The translations under genes were made by a program, and so were the position numbers. DNA of 64,000 nucleotides. Source: Bacteroidetes bacterium ADurb.Bin174. Lineage in GTDB: Bacteria; Bacteroidota; Bacteroidia; Bacteroidales; Paludibacteraceae. This document shows positions 45,303 through 54,797 of this stretch, one piece after another. The DNA lies in assembly GCA_002070265.1 (NCBI GenBank), contig MWCX01000023.1, forward strand, positions 62,001 to 126,000, written 5' to 3'. Below the pieces are notes generated by a model that saw only the letters and a program-made list of their open reading frames with translations, was not told where the DNA came from and did no database searches. How positions within the stretch are numbered: position 1 is the first letter of the stretch; the number at the start of each line of letters is the position of its first letter.

Positions 45303-45848
45303 ATGCTCATCGCTTCCTATCTTAAAAATACAAACATCGCCGAATATTTGCTGTATATGTGGCAGGTAGAAGACACCATACGTGCCATGGATTTTGATAT
45401 TGAACGTATTGAAAAATCGGTAGTTGACCGTCTTCCTGTGAAAGATGAAAATGAGCGTCGTACTGTTTTATTATGGTATGAGGATCTGATAGACATGATG
45501 CGACGTGAAAATGTGATGGACAAAGGGCATTTGCAAATAAACAAAAATACGGTTGCCGACCTTGACGACTTTCATTATTTGATTTTAGGCTCTGAATGTG
45601 TTCCGGCATATAATGCCAAATACCTTCATGTATTACCGCTTATTAATCAATTCAGACAGAAGTCGAAAGCAGGTTTAACTGATGTTGAATTGTGCTTTAA
45701 TTTCCAATATGGTATTCTGATGCTCAGGTTACAGAAAAAAGAAATCAGTGCGGAGACACTCAAAACACAGGAAGAAATTTCAAAGTTTTTGATTTTGCTG
45801 ACTAAAAATTACCATGCTTTTGCGGAAGGTAAGCTTGACTTGGAATAA
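45303..45848 (+). CDS. DUF4924 protein
   Basis: 181 residues, cytoplasmic and mostly helical. MLIASYLKNTNIAEYLLYMW, then QVEDTIRAMDFDIERI, is the DUF4924 opening. Function unknown; found mainly in Bacteroidota. Its start is only 4 bp from a repeat tract, so its promoter must lie in or before the repeat. rmlA follows 51 bp after the stop. Confidence 0.85.
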   Translation: MLIASYLKNTNIAEYLLYMWQVEDTIRAMDFDIERIEKSVVDRLPVKDENERRTVLLWYEDLIDMMRRENVMDKGHLQINKNTVADLDDFHYLILGSECVPAYNAKYLHVLPLINQFRQKSKAGLTDVELCFNFQYGILMLRLQKKEISAETLKTQEEISKFLILLTKNYHAFAEGKLDLE

Positions 45849-45854
45849 ATTGAT

Positions 45855-45862
45855 TACCTTTG
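45855..45862 (+). promoter_or_regulatory. -7 promoter box for rmlA
   Basis: TACCTTTG, 37 nt before the rmlA ATG; TTG 17 nt upstream is a weak -33. Confidence 0.4.
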
Positions 45863-45899
45863 TCTCTGTTATTTTATTAAAACTAAAACCAATACAAAA

Positions 45900-46778
45900 A
45901 TGAAAGGAATTATTCTTGCCGGGGGAGCAGGTACTCGCTTGTACCCCATTACAAAAAGCATTTCCAAACAAATCATTCCGGTGTATGACAAACCCATGAT
46001 TTATTATCCGCTTTCGGTGCTTCTGCTATCGGGCATACGTGAAATATTGATTATCTCAACACCGCAGGACATCCATTTGTATGAAAACCTATTGGGTGAC
46101 GGCAAAGAGCTTGGAATAAAATTGCAGTATGCCATTCAACCTTCTCCGGACGGATTGGCACAGGCTTTTATCATTGGGGAGGAATTTATCGGGAATGATG
46201 CTGTCTGCATGATTTTGGGCGACAATATTTTTTATGGTTTTGATTTTTCTAAGATTTTGAGAGAAGCTGCTCAGTTGCAAGACGGAGCTATAGTTTTTGG
46301 ATACTATGTAAGTGACCCTGAGCGTTATGGAGTTGCTGAATTTGATGCCAAAGGTAAGGTGATTAGTTTGGAGGAAAAGCCTGCGAAACCAAAATCAAAC
46401 TATGCGGTGACCGGTTTGTATTTTTATGGGAATGATGTGATTGAGAAAGCCAAGTCCTTAAAGCCATCCAAGAGGGGAGAGTTGGAAATTACAGATTTAA
46501 ATAGGTTGTATTTGGAGGAGGATCGTTTGAGCGTAAAACTCATGGGACGTGGTATGGCTTGGCTGGATACCGGAACGCACGATAGTTTGTTGGATGCTTC
46601 TAACTTTATTGCAACCATTGAAAGCAGACAAGGTTTGAAAGTTGCCTGTATAGAAGAAATAGCTTTTAGAAACGGCTATATTGATAAAAAACAGTTGCTT
46701 AAATTGGCTGAGCCGCTTAAAAAGAATCACTACGGAGAGTATTTGATAAAAATTGCTGATGAAAAAGTTTTTGATTGA
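45900..46778 (+). CDS. rmlA: Glucose-1-phosphate thymidylyltransferase
   Basis: 292 residues. [20 protein letters not shown] and [20 protein letters not shown] are diagnostic; [10 protein letters not shown] and [18 protein letters not shown] support it. First step of dTDP-L-rhamnose synthesis, making dTDP-glucose. rmlC overlaps its stop, and rmlD follows; rmlB (4,6-dehydratase) is not in the cluster. Confidence 0.97.
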   Translation: MKGIILAGGAGTRLYPITKSISKQIIPVYDKPMIYYPLSVLLLSGIREILIISTPQDIHLYENLLGDGKELGIKLQYAIQPSPDGLAQAFIIGEEFIGNDAVCMILGDNIFYGFDFSKILREAAQLQDGAIVFGYYVSDPERYGVAEFDAKGKVISLEEKPAKPKSNYAVTGLYFYGNDVIEKAKSLKPSKRGELEITDLNRLYLEEDRLSVKLMGRGMAWLDTGTHDSLLDASNFIATIESRQGLKVACIEEIAFRNGYIDKKQLLKLAEPLKKNHYGEYLIKIADEKVFD

Positions 46779-47326
46779 TGGAAATTATTCACACACCCAT
46801 TGAAGGGTTATTTATTGTCAAACCACGTATTTTTGAAGATAAGCGGGGATTTTTCTTCGAAAGCTACAATCGTAATAAATACATTGAAGCTGGTATTGAC
46901 CTGGATTTTTGCCAGGATAATCAATCCAAATCTTCTTATGGTGTTGTTAGGGGGCTACATTACCAATTACATCCTTATAGTCAGTCTAAATTGGTGTCGG
47001 TTGTTGTTGGTGCTGTGTGGGATGTGGCTGTGGATTTAAGAAAGGAGTCACCTACTTTCGGGAAATGGTATGGCGTCGAGTTGTCGGCTACAAATAAATT
47101 ACAATTTTTGCTGCCCAAAGGTTTTGCACATGGATTTTCTGTACTGAGTGAAACAGCTATTTTTTCCTATAAGTGTGATGATTATTACAATCAGTTGGCC
47201 GAGAGGGGTATCATGTACAATGACCCATTTCTGAATATTGATTGGAAAATACCGGCTGATCAAATATCGGTGTCGCAGAAAGACAGTCTCCATCCTTCGT
47301 TTCAAGAATCCGAAATGAATTTTTAA
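46778..47326 (+). CDS. rmlC: dTDP-4-dehydrorhamnose 3,5-epimerase
   Basis: 182 residues from the ATG that overlaps the rmlA TGA (TGATG); a TTG one codon upstream is less likely. Cupin fold with GFFFESYNRNKY, FCQDNQSKSSYGVVRGLHYQ containing the catalytic His, and LLPKGFAHGFSVLSE. Third step of dTDP-rhamnose synthesis. Translation is probably coupled to rmlA. Confidence 0.96.
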   Translation: MEIIHTPIEGLFIVKPRIFEDKRGFFFESYNRNKYIEAGIDLDFCQDNQSKSSYGVVRGLHYQLHPYSQSKLVSVVVGAVWDVAVDLRKESPTFGKWYGVELSATNKLQFLLPKGFAHGFSVLSETAIFSYKCDDYYNQLAERGIMYNDPFLNIDWKIPADQISVSQKDSLHPSFQESEMNF

Positions 47327-47348
47327 AGTACTCAAAAGGTAAAAAAGC

Positions 47349-48209
47349 ATGCAAACCGTATTAGTAACAGGCAGCAAAGGGCAGTTGGGAAATGAAATCC
47401 AGGTGCTGGCACTTTCTTATCCGCAGTTCAATTTTATCTTTACTGATGTTGAAGAATTAGATATTTGCAACCGTCGGTCTGTTGATGATTTTTTTGCCGT
47501 ACACAAAATTGATTTTTTGATTAACTGTGCAGCTTATACTGCTGTGGATAAGGCAGAAGAAGACAAATTGATGTGTTTTCAGATCAATAAAGATGCAGTA
47601 GGGCATTTGGGAGAAGCCTCTGCGCGTCATGGGGTAAAGATGCTGCATGTCTCTACCGATTATGTGTTTGATGGAAAGAGTTACGTGCCATACACAGAAG
47701 AGATGCCGGTGTCTCCTGCCACGGTGTATGGCCAGTCAAAAGCCGAAGGCGAACAACTGCTTGCTTCTGTTTTGCAGAATGCTGTTGTAGTCAGGACTTC
47801 CTGGCTCTACTCATCATTTGGGAATAATTTCGTAAAAACCATGCTTAGGTTAGGCAGGGAGCGTGTGAGCTTGCAAGTTGTTTTTGATCAAGTCGGTACA
47901 CCTACTTATGCAGCTGATTTGGCGGATGCATTGTTGCAAATTATCAGTGCCGGGAAACTTATTCCCGGTATTTATCATTACTCCAATGAAGGTGTGTGTA
48001 GCTGGTACGATTTTGCCCTCGCAATTTTTAAATCAGCAAAGATTGAGTGTGATGTGTTACCGATAAACAGTAAGGATTACCCTACTAAAACGCCCCGTCC
48101 GCATTACAGTGTATTGAACAAGCAAAAGGTAAAATCTACCTACAATTTACGAATTGCGCACTGGGAAGACAGCCTGAAACTTTGTATTCAAAAGTTAGAA
48201 AATCACTGA
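47349..48209 (+). CDS. rmlD: dTDP-4-dehydrorhamnose reductase
   Basis: 286 residues. VLVTGSKGQLGNEIQVLA is the NAD(P)H-binding start, and HVSTDYVFDGKSYVPYTEEM and PATVYGQSKAEGEQL give the S-Y-K residues of the short-chain dehydrogenase fold. Final step to dTDP-L-rhamnose. The stop is 12 bp from the convergent pheT gene. Confidence 0.96.
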   Translation: MQTVLVTGSKGQLGNEIQVLALSYPQFNFIFTDVEELDICNRRSVDDFFAVHKIDFLINCAAYTAVDKAEEDKLMCFQINKDAVGHLGEASARHGVKMLHVSTDYVFDGKSYVPYTEEMPVSPATVYGQSKAEGEQLLASVLQNAVVVRTSWLYSSFGNNFVKTMLRLGRERVSLQVVFDQVGTPTYAADLADALLQIISAGKLIPGIYHYSNEGVCSWYDFALAIFKSAKIECDVLPINSKDYPTKTPRPHYSVLNKQKVKSTYNLRIAHWEDSLKLCIQKLENH

Positions 48210-48220
48210 TTCTTTGAACC

Positions 48221-50695
48221 TTATCTTAGTTTGGCTCCCAATTCTTGTTCAAAGTTTTTGATCAGTTTTTTCATAACAGCATCTATTTCTGCGTCAGTCA
48301 ATGTTTTAGCAACATCTTGAATGTAGAAACTTACGGCATATGACTTTTTATCCGGATCAAGATTTTTACCTTCGTACACATCAAATAGATTAATCCTTTT
48401 GAGGAGTTTTCTTTCTGTTTTAAAGGCAATTTTTTCAATGGCTTCAAAGCTGATATTCTTGTCGAGCAATAATGCCAGATCCCTTCTTACTTCAGGGAAT
48501 TTTGGCATATCATTGAATAGTATGCGGTGCCGTTTGACTTCTTTCAAAATATTTTCCCAAGATAAATCAGCGAAATAAACAGACTGTTCAATATCAGTCG
48601 CCTTCAATAGTCTTGCATGCACGATGCCATAGGTAGCCAAACTTCTGTTTGAGAGTGTCTTGATGGTAATGGCTTCGCTGAATATATCATTTTCACAAGG
48701 AGCATAAACTAACTTAGAAAAATCAATACCCATCCTTTTTAAAATGCCTTCAACATAAGCTTTCAGATCATACACGCTGACGCTTTGAGCTGTTTGTGTC
48801 CATGACGGTGCGTGCTTTTGTCCCGTCATCCAAATACCTAAGTGAAACTCTTCACGATAGAAAGAGAGCGGGTCGTCATCGGCATTTTCATTGCTTGCTT
48901 TCTCATCATTTACGTACTGGTAGCAATTGCCGAATTCATACAGCTTTAAGTCGGCATGCTGCCTGTTCACATTGTAAGCAATGCTCTCAAGGCCACCGAA
49001 CAATAAGGTTTGACGCATTACATTCAAATCGTTGCTTAAGGAATTGATGATTTTTACACTTTTGTTTTCCGGATAAGTTGACAATTCCCGATAATAAGCT
49101 CCCTTTGTCAGCGAGTTATTCATGATTTCAAAGAAACCTTGCGCGGTCAGTTGTTCGGAGATCAATTGCTGCAAACGCTGATTTTTTGAATCGTCGATAT
49201 GACTTACAGTATAAGATAAATTATGTCCTATTTCAACATTGTTGTATCCATATATGCGCAGAATGTCCTCAATTACATCAACATCCCTCTGTACGTCAAC
49301 CCTGTAAGTCGGAATCTGCAACAAATACCCCGCTTCATCACTTTGAAGGATAGTCATTTCTAAAGCTTGTAAGATTTTTTCTATGACAGACCTTTTGATT
49401 TTTTTTCCAATCAAACTTTGTATTTTTTGAATCGAAATGCTGACTTTAGCGGGTTGAATCACGTGGGGATACACATCCACAACTTCACTGGAAATTTCTC
49501 CGCCGGCTATTTCCTGAATCAACATAGCACAGCGTTTCAATACATACACTGTGTTGGAAGGGTCGCATCCTCTTTCAAAGCGAAAAGAAGCATCGGTATG
49601 TAAATCGTGCAATTTGGATGTTTTGCGTATGCTGACAGGATTAAAATAAGCGCTTTCCAAGAAAATATTAGTCGTAGTTTCAGTCACCCCGGAATCAATA
49701 CCACCAAAGACACCTCCAATACACATGGGGTTTTCAACATCACAAATCATCAGATCCTCAGCGCTTAATTTACGAACTACTCCGTCTAATCCGGTAAAAG
49801 GTGTAGCATTCGGCATGGTCTTTACCCTGACACGCTTTCCTTGAATTTTATCTGCATCGAAAGCATGCAAAGGCTGTCCGGTTTCATGCATAACATAATT
49901 GGTGATGTCAACTATGCTGTTGATGGGGCGTAACCCGATGATGTTCAATCTGTCCTTCAGCCATTGTGGCGATTCTTTAACCTTAACACTAGCAATGGTT
50001 ACAGCCGAATACCGTGGGCAAGCTTCAGGAGATTCAATATCTACCGGAATTGTCAAAGTAGTATTTTGAACTTTAAACTTGCTCACATCAGGCTTTGTTA
50101 GCTTGATGTTATTGTCGCGGATGGAAAAATAGGCAGCCAAATCACGTGCTACGCCATAATGAGAAGTCGCATCGCTGCGGTTAGGGGTGATGTCAATTTC
50201 AAAAACATAATCGTCTTCAACATCGTAGTATTTCTTGGCTAAAGTACCCACTGAAACAGTTTCCGGCAATACAATGATCCCGTCGTGACTTGTTCCGATA
50301 CCTATTTCATCTTCGGCGCAAATCATCCCGAAAGATTCAATACCTCTTATTTTAGTGCGTTTAATGGTGAATGTCTCGTCGTCTGAATACAATTTAGTAC
50401 CGATGGGAGCTACTATCACTTTCTGACCGGCAGCTACATTGGGAGCTCCACAAACAATTTGTAAAGGACTTTCATCACCGATATTTACGGTCGTTACCGA
50501 CAAGTGATCTGAATTTTCATGTTTTTTGCAAGTTAAAACCTCACCAACCACCAAACCTTCCAAACCTCCTTGAATTGTTTGAACCTTTTCAACACCACCT
50601 ACTTCCAAGCCGATAGAAGTGAGAATTGTACTTAATGCCTCAGCAGGTATATCTAAATTGATATAGTCTTTTAACCAGTTATAAGAAATTTTCAT
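48221..50695 (-). CDS. pheT: Phenylalanyl-tRNA synthetase beta subunit
   Basis: 824 residues from the ATG giving MKISYNWLKDYI, the standard start; a longer frame to 50725 adds an unlikely leader. Domains: tRNA-binding OB fold (about 40-150, VVGEVLTCKKHENSDHLSV), B3/B4 editing region, B5 (about 400-480), catalytic-like core and the C-terminal anticodon-binding FDX-ACB domain (FPEVRRDLALLLDKNISFEA). Works with PheS, not in this window. Confidence 0.97.
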   Translation of the reverse strand: MKISYNWLKDYINLDIPAEALSTILTSIGLEVGGVEKVQTIQGGLEGLVVGEVLTCKKHENSDHLSVTTVNIGDESPLQIVCGAPNVAAGQKVIVAPIGTKLYSDDETFTIKRTKIRGIESFGMICAEDEIGIGTSHDGIIVLPETVSVGTLAKKYYDVEDDYVFEIDITPNRSDATSHYGVARDLAAYFSIRDNNIKLTKPDVSKFKVQNTTLTIPVDIESPEACPRYSAVTIASVKVKESPQWLKDRLNIIGLRPINSIVDITNYVMHETGQPLHAFDADKIQGKRVRVKTMPNATPFTGLDGVVRKLSAEDLMICDVENPMCIGGVFGGIDSGVTETTTNIFLESAYFNPVSIRKTSKLHDLHTDASFRFERGCDPSNTVYVLKRCAMLIQEIAGGEISSEVVDVYPHVIQPAKVSISIQKIQSLIGKKIKRSVIEKILQALEMTILQSDEAGYLLQIPTYRVDVQRDVDVIEDILRIYGYNNVEIGHNLSYTVSHIDDSKNQRLQQLISEQLTAQGFFEIMNNSLTKGAYYRELSTYPENKSVKIINSLSNDLNVMRQTLLFGGLESIAYNVNRQHADLKLYEFGNCYQYVNDEKASNENADDDPLSFYREEFHLGIWMTGQKHAPSWTQTAQSVSVYDLKAYVEGILKRMGIDFSKLVYAPCENDIFSEAITIKTLSNRSLATYGIVHARLLKATDIEQSVYFADLSWENILKEVKRHRILFNDMPKFPEVRRDLALLLDKNISFEAIEKIAFKTERKLLKRINLFDVYEGKNLDPDKKSYAVSFYIQDVAKTLTDAEIDAVMKKLIKNFEQELGAKLR

Positions 50696-50722
50696 TGAAA
50701 TGAATGTTTTTTTTATGACTTG

Positions 50723-50752
50723 CAAATTTACATCAATTAATTAGATTGACAA
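50723..50752 (-). promoter_or_regulatory. Promoter of pheT
   Basis: On the minus strand TTG (50750-50752), 19 nt, TAAATTTG (50723-50730), then the ATG 27 nt downstream. Confidence 0.55.
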
Positions 50753-50754
50753 TT

Positions 50755-50936
50755 ATTTGGGAGAAGTTGAGGGGAAAGTTTATGGAAGTTATGGAGAAGT
50801 TATAGAAATTAGGGAAGTTAAAGAAGAGTTCCAGGGTCCGGGGTCATGTGGTCTAATTCGTTCATCGTTTTTAGTTCATCGTTTTTAGTTGTCTTTTCTC
50901 CTTGTTTGTCTGTGTTCTGTGTTCTGTGTTCTTCAA
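50755..50936. repeat. Three-part word repeat tract, copy 3
   Basis: GAAGTTATGGAGAAGTT-type words to 50825, core AGTTCCAGGGTCCGGGGTC (50826-50844), then GTTCATCGTTTTTAGTTC words and GTTCTGTGTTCTGTGTTC to about 50933. It sits between divergent pheT and the acyl-CoA synthetase. The rest of the gap to 51018 is AT-rich with TATTTTTG-like sequence near 50986. Confidence 0.7.
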
Positions 50937-51018
50937 TAAAATCCTGAAAATTGCACAAAATATTGCAAATCGTGCAAAATATGTTTATTTTTGCGGCCGT
51001 AACTAAATCCATACGAAA

Positions 51019-52749
51019 ATGATTAAAGAAAATTTCATCAAACTATTTGAAGATGCATTCCAGAAGTATTGGGATTTGCCTGCATACAGCAATTACGGTG
51101 AAGATATGACTTTGACCTATGCTGATGTAGCCAAGTGGGTAGCCAAGTTGCATATCTTGTTTGAACAATGTAATATTCAGCCGAATGATCACATTGCCCT
51201 GATTGGACGCAATAATGCTAATTGGGCTATTACCTATCTGGCAACCGTAACTTATGGAGCCATCGTTGTGCCTATCTTACAAGATTTTAATCCCAATGAT
51301 GTGCATCATATTGCAAATCACTCTGAATCTAAATTATTGTTTACAAGCGATAATATTTGGGAAAATCTGGAAGAGGAAAAACTGAAAACCGTACAAGCGG
51401 TATTCTCGTTGACCGATTTCAATTGTATTACGATCATAGATAGAAGGGAAGAAAATGAAAAGGCTGAATTAGAGCCGATTTTAGAGCGCCGGCATTTGAA
51501 ACTTGAGGTGGTTAATTCAATTTTTAGATTAAAGTATCCGCAAGGCTTCCGTAAAGAACATGTAAAATATATCGAGAAGCATAATTCAGAATTGGTTTCC
51601 ATCAATTATACTTCCGGAACTACGGGATTTAGTAAGGGGGTAATGACCAGTGGAAATGCATTGGCAGGAAACATTATGTTTGCTGTTGGTACCGGCATCA
51701 TCAAGGAAGGATACCAAATTGTCTCATTTTTGCCTTTAGCGCACTCCTATGGTTGTGCTTTTGACTTCCTGACGACCACCTGCATAGGCTGTCATATTCA
51801 TTTCTTAGGAAAAATACCGTCACCCAAGATATTGCTAACGGCTTTTGCTGAAATCAAACCCAATGTAATTTTCCTTGTTCCGCTTATCATTGAGAAGATA
51901 TATAAAAAACAAATTCAGCCTTTAATAGCCAAACCAACCATCCGTTGGGTATTGAAGATTCCATTATTGGATCAAACCATTTTGTCCACCATACGTAAAA
52001 AGTTGATACAAGCATTTGGTGGTGAGTTTGTTCAGTTGATATGCGGTGGAGCTCCCATGAATGCAGAGGTAGAGGATTTTTTACAAAAGATTAAATTTCC
52101 TTATACCGTTGGTTACGGCATGACTGAATGTGCACCCCTCATCAGCTTTACGCCTGTTGATCGTTTTGTTCCAAAATCGGCTGGGGAAGTGATTCCCGTG
52201 ATGGAAGCAAAAATTATAAATACCGATCCCAAAACCGGTATAGGAGAAATTTGTGTCAGAGGCGAAAACTTAATGTCCGGTTACTATAAAAATCCAGAAG
52301 CCACAGATAGTATCCTTGATGAAGATGGATGGCTGCATACGGGCGATTTAGGTACAATTGACAAACAAAATAATATTTTTATCAAGGGAAGAAGTAAAAG
52401 TATGATTTTAGGATCGAGTGGTCAGAATATCTATCCGGAAGAGATAGAAGCAAAGCTCAACAATATGCCGTACGTGATGGAAAGCCTTGTGGTAGAAAAT
52501 CACGGAAAATTACATGCTTTGGTGTATCCTGACTATGAAGCAGTTGATTTGGAAAATCTGAATCAGAAGCAATTGGAAAAAGTGATGGAAGAAAACAGGG
52601 TGGCACTTAACAGTATGACTGCTTCTTATGAAGCTATTCTTAAGATTCACCTCTATCCAAATGAATTTGAGAAGACCCCGAAAAAGAGTATCAAAAGATA
52701 TCTGTATTCAACGGCTTTTCATAAAGTCTCTGATATCGAAGGACAATAA
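51019..52749 (+). CDS. AMP-dependent acyl-CoA synthetase/ligase, second paralog
   Basis: 576 residues. SINYTSGTTGFSKGVMTSGN is the P-loop-like ANL motif; VGYGMTECAPLISF, GWLHTGDLGTIDKQNNIFIK and GRSKSMILGSSGQNIYPEEI follow in order. It is clearly related to but distinct from the protein at 31810, for example in the active-site EGYGLSE/VGYGMTE block. Substrate likely a fatty acid; no neighbouring pathway gene narrows it. Confidence 0.88.
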   Translation: MIKENFIKLFEDAFQKYWDLPAYSNYGEDMTLTYADVAKWVAKLHILFEQCNIQPNDHIALIGRNNANWAITYLATVTYGAIVVPILQDFNPNDVHHIANHSESKLLFTSDNIWENLEEEKLKTVQAVFSLTDFNCITIIDRREENEKAELEPILERRHLKLEVVNSIFRLKYPQGFRKEHVKYIEKHNSELVSINYTSGTTGFSKGVMTSGNALAGNIMFAVGTGIIKEGYQIVSFLPLAHSYGCAFDFLTTTCIGCHIHFLGKIPSPKILLTAFAEIKPNVIFLVPLIIEKIYKKQIQPLIAKPTIRWVLKIPLLDQTILSTIRKKLIQAFGGEFVQLICGGAPMNAEVEDFLQKIKFPYTVGYGMTECAPLISFTPVDRFVPKSAGEVIPVMEAKIINTDPKTGIGEICVRGENLMSGYYKNPEATDSILDEDGWLHTGDLGTIDKQNNIFIKGRSKSMILGSSGQNIYPEEIEAKLNNMPYVMESLVVENHGKLHALVYPDYEAVDLENLNQKQLEKVMEENRVALNSMTASYEAILKIHLYPNEFEKTPKKSIKRYLYSTAFHKVSDIEGQ

Positions 52750-52827
52750 ATTGTGCTTATTTGTAAAAAAAAGTTGGTAAAAACAAAAAAAAGCATCAAA
52801 AAGTTTTTTTATTCTAAAAATTAAGTG

Positions 52828-52835
52828 TAATTTTG
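52828..52835 (+). promoter_or_regulatory. -7 promoter box for the small lipoprotein
   Basis: TAATTTTG, 55 nt before the ATG at 52891. Confidence 0.45.
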
Positions 52836-52890
52836 CGGGGATTTTGAATTGCAAACTATATTATGTCGAATTTTTAAAAGATTTTGAAAA

Positions 52891-53058
52891 ATGAAAAAAT
52901 TATTTTTATTATTTGCTGTTGCTTCATTTTTTGTTGCATGTGCACCTAAGGCAGCAGAAACAACTGAAGAAGAAGCTGTTGTAACAGAAGAAGTTGTAAC
53001 AGAAGAAGCTCCTGCTCAAGACACAACTGTAACAGAAGAAGCTCCTGTAGTTCAATAA
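52891..53058 (+). CDS. Small acidic repeat lipoprotein, 55 residues
   Basis: MKKLFLLFAVASFFVACAPK is a textbook lipoprotein signal with lipobox FVAC; after cleavage only about 39 residues remain, built from VTEE and EEAP repeats with no other features. Its own promoter box and a perfect terminator make it a real gene. Such tiny acidic lipoproteins recur in Bacteroidota and are usually unannotated; function unknown, possibly a periplasmic or envelope spacer. Confidence 0.85.
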   Translation: MKKLFLLFAVASFFVACAPKAAETTEEEAVVTEEVVTEEAPAQDTTVTEEAPVVQ

Positions 53059-53076
53059 AAGTTAAACTAAAAAAGG

Positions 53077-53110
53077 AAGTCCGTTAGTTATACTTAACGG
53101 ACTTTTTTTG
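53077..53110 (+). terminator. Rho-independent terminator after the small lipoprotein
   Basis: Perfect 10-bp stem AAGTCCGTTA / TAACGGACTT, 8-nt loop, followed by a T-run. Confidence 0.9.
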
Positions 53111-53172
53111 TTTTTAGGGGGTTGGGTTTCGAGTTTGTGAGTTCCAAACTTCATAAATGCAATAATTTGATG

Positions 53173-53180
53173 TAAATTTG
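53173..53180 (+). promoter_or_regulatory. -7 promoter box for hisG
   Basis: TAAATTTG, 20 nt before the hisG ATG at 53201. Confidence 0.45.
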
Positions 53181-53200
53181 CAGTTCAAAAAAGTAATGAC

Positions 53201-54055
53201 ATGGTTTTAAGGATCGCTGTACAAGCTAAAGGGCGTTTGTTTGATGATACGATGTCCCTGCTACATGAAACAGGTATTAAATTAGAGTCGGCAAAGAGGC
53301 TTTTGTTGGTATCTGCAACCAATTTTCCATTGGAAGTATTGTTCCTTCGCGATGATGACATTCCGCAGTCCGTTGCTGACGGCATTGCCGATATCGGTAT
53401 TGTAGGAGAGAATGAATTTGCTGAAAAAAGAAAACGAGCTTCGATTGTCAAGCGCCTTGGCTTTAGCAAGTGCCGTTTGTCGTTAGCTATACCGAAAGGA
53501 ATGGATTATCCGGGCATTCATTGGTTTGATGGGAAAACCATAGCGACTACCTATCCGAAAGTATTAGGAGATTTTTTAAAAGAAAATAAGATTAATGCTG
53601 ATATCCACGTAATTACGGGTTCCGTTGAAATTGCTCCAAGTATTGGTCTGGCAGATGCTATTTTTGATTTGGTAAGCTCGGGTAGCACACTTGTTACCAA
53701 TCATCTGAAAGAAGTGGAAGTTGTGATGAAGTCGGAAGCAGTGTTGATTCAACATCCTGATCTTTCTGCTGAGAAGGCAGCCATTTTGGAAGAACTTTTA
53801 TTCCGAATAGAATCGGTACTGTTGGCTGACGACAAAAAATATATTTTGATGAATGTTCCTACCGAAAACATATCCAAGATTGTAGAAGTGTTGCCCGGCA
53901 TGAAGAGTCCGACTGTTCTTTCCCTGGCTAAGGAAGGATGGAGTTCTTTGCATGCTGTCATTTCTGAAAAAGAATTTTGGAACATCATTGGAAAATTGAA
54001 AGCATTAGATGCTGAAGGAATTTTGGTGGTACCCATTGAAAAAATGATTTTATAA
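53201..54055 (+). CDS. hisG: ATP phosphoribosyltransferase, long form
   Basis: 284 residues: catalytic bilobal part (RIAVQAKGRLFDDTMSLLHE, DIGIVGENEF, and the PRPP loop in DAIFDLVSSGSTLVTNHLKE) plus a C-terminal regulatory domain of about 75 residues, so it is the HisZ-independent form. It commits ATP and PRPP to histidine synthesis and is normally histidine-inhibited through the C-terminal domain. No other his gene follows; the next gene is coaX, 13 bp later. Confidence 0.96.
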   Translation: MVLRIAVQAKGRLFDDTMSLLHETGIKLESAKRLLLVSATNFPLEVLFLRDDDIPQSVADGIADIGIVGENEFAEKRKRASIVKRLGFSKCRLSLAIPKGMDYPGIHWFDGKTIATTYPKVLGDFLKENKINADIHVITGSVEIAPSIGLADAIFDLVSSGSTLVTNHLKEVEVVMKSEAVLIQHPDLSAEKAAILEELLFRIESVLLADDKKYILMNVPTENISKIVEVLPGMKSPTVLSLAKEGWSSLHAVISEKEFWNIIGKLKALDAEGILVVPIEKMIL

Positions 54056-54068
54056 TGCCGTTTTTACT

Positions 54069-54797
54069 ATGAATTTGTGCATCGATCAAGGAAATACCAA
54101 TACGAAGATTGCTATTTTTGATCAAGACAATATTGTTGACCTGAGTGTATATGAAAATCCGGATTTACAGGTTTTTAAGAGGATATTTGAATCTCATCCG
54201 GTAGAGCATACCATTTTATCAAGCGTCATTAACCATCAGGACGATTTGTTGTCTTTCTTAAAGCACAGTAAAAAGTTTTTTTTGTTAGACCACCATACTC
54301 CATTGCCTGTTATCAATCGATATAAAACTCCGGAAACACTTGGTAAAGACAGATTGGCAGCTGTTGTCGGAGCAGCATCAATTCAAAAGAATGCCGATAT
54401 TCTGGTGATTGATGTGGGTACGGCCATTACCTATGATTTCATCAATGCTGAAGGAGTCTATACCGGAGGAGATATTACGCCGGGTATAGATTTAAGATTG
54501 AAATCTTTGCATCATTTTACGCAACGGTTACCACAGGTAGAATTTGATGAACAGGTTAGTTTTATGGGGACCAATACCACAACAGCCATTCAATCCGGAG
54601 TGTTATATGGCATTGTGTCAGAGATAGATGGGTACATCAATCGACTTATGCAAAAATATCCTAAACTTTCAGTTTTTTTAACAGGAGGTGATGCAGTTTA
54701 CTTTGAAAAGAGATTAAAAAGTAGCATCTTTGCAAACAAAAATTTGGTATTAATCGGGCTCAATAGAATATTGGAATATAATGTTAAAAACAGTTAA
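54069..54797 (+). CDS. coaX: Type III pantothenate kinase
   Basis: 242 residues. NLCIDQGNTNTKIAIFD is the phosphate-binding start, GKDRLAAVVGA and VIDVGTAITYDFINAEGVY follow, then GGDITPGIDLRLKSLHHFT. Phosphorylates pantothenate in CoA synthesis; type III enzymes are insensitive to CoA feedback. Its 3' end overlaps the next gene by 17 bp, indicating an operon. Confidence 0.96.
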   Translation: MNLCIDQGNTNTKIAIFDQDNIVDLSVYENPDLQVFKRIFESHPVEHTILSSVINHQDDLLSFLKHSKKFFLLDHHTPLPVINRYKTPETLGKDRLAAVVGAASIQKNADILVIDVGTAITYDFINAEGVYTGGDITPGIDLRLKSLHHFTQRLPQVEFDEQVSFMGTNTTTAIQSGVLYGIVSEIDGYINRLMQKYPKLSVFLTGGDAVYFEKRLKSSIFANKNLVLIGLNRILEYNVKNS

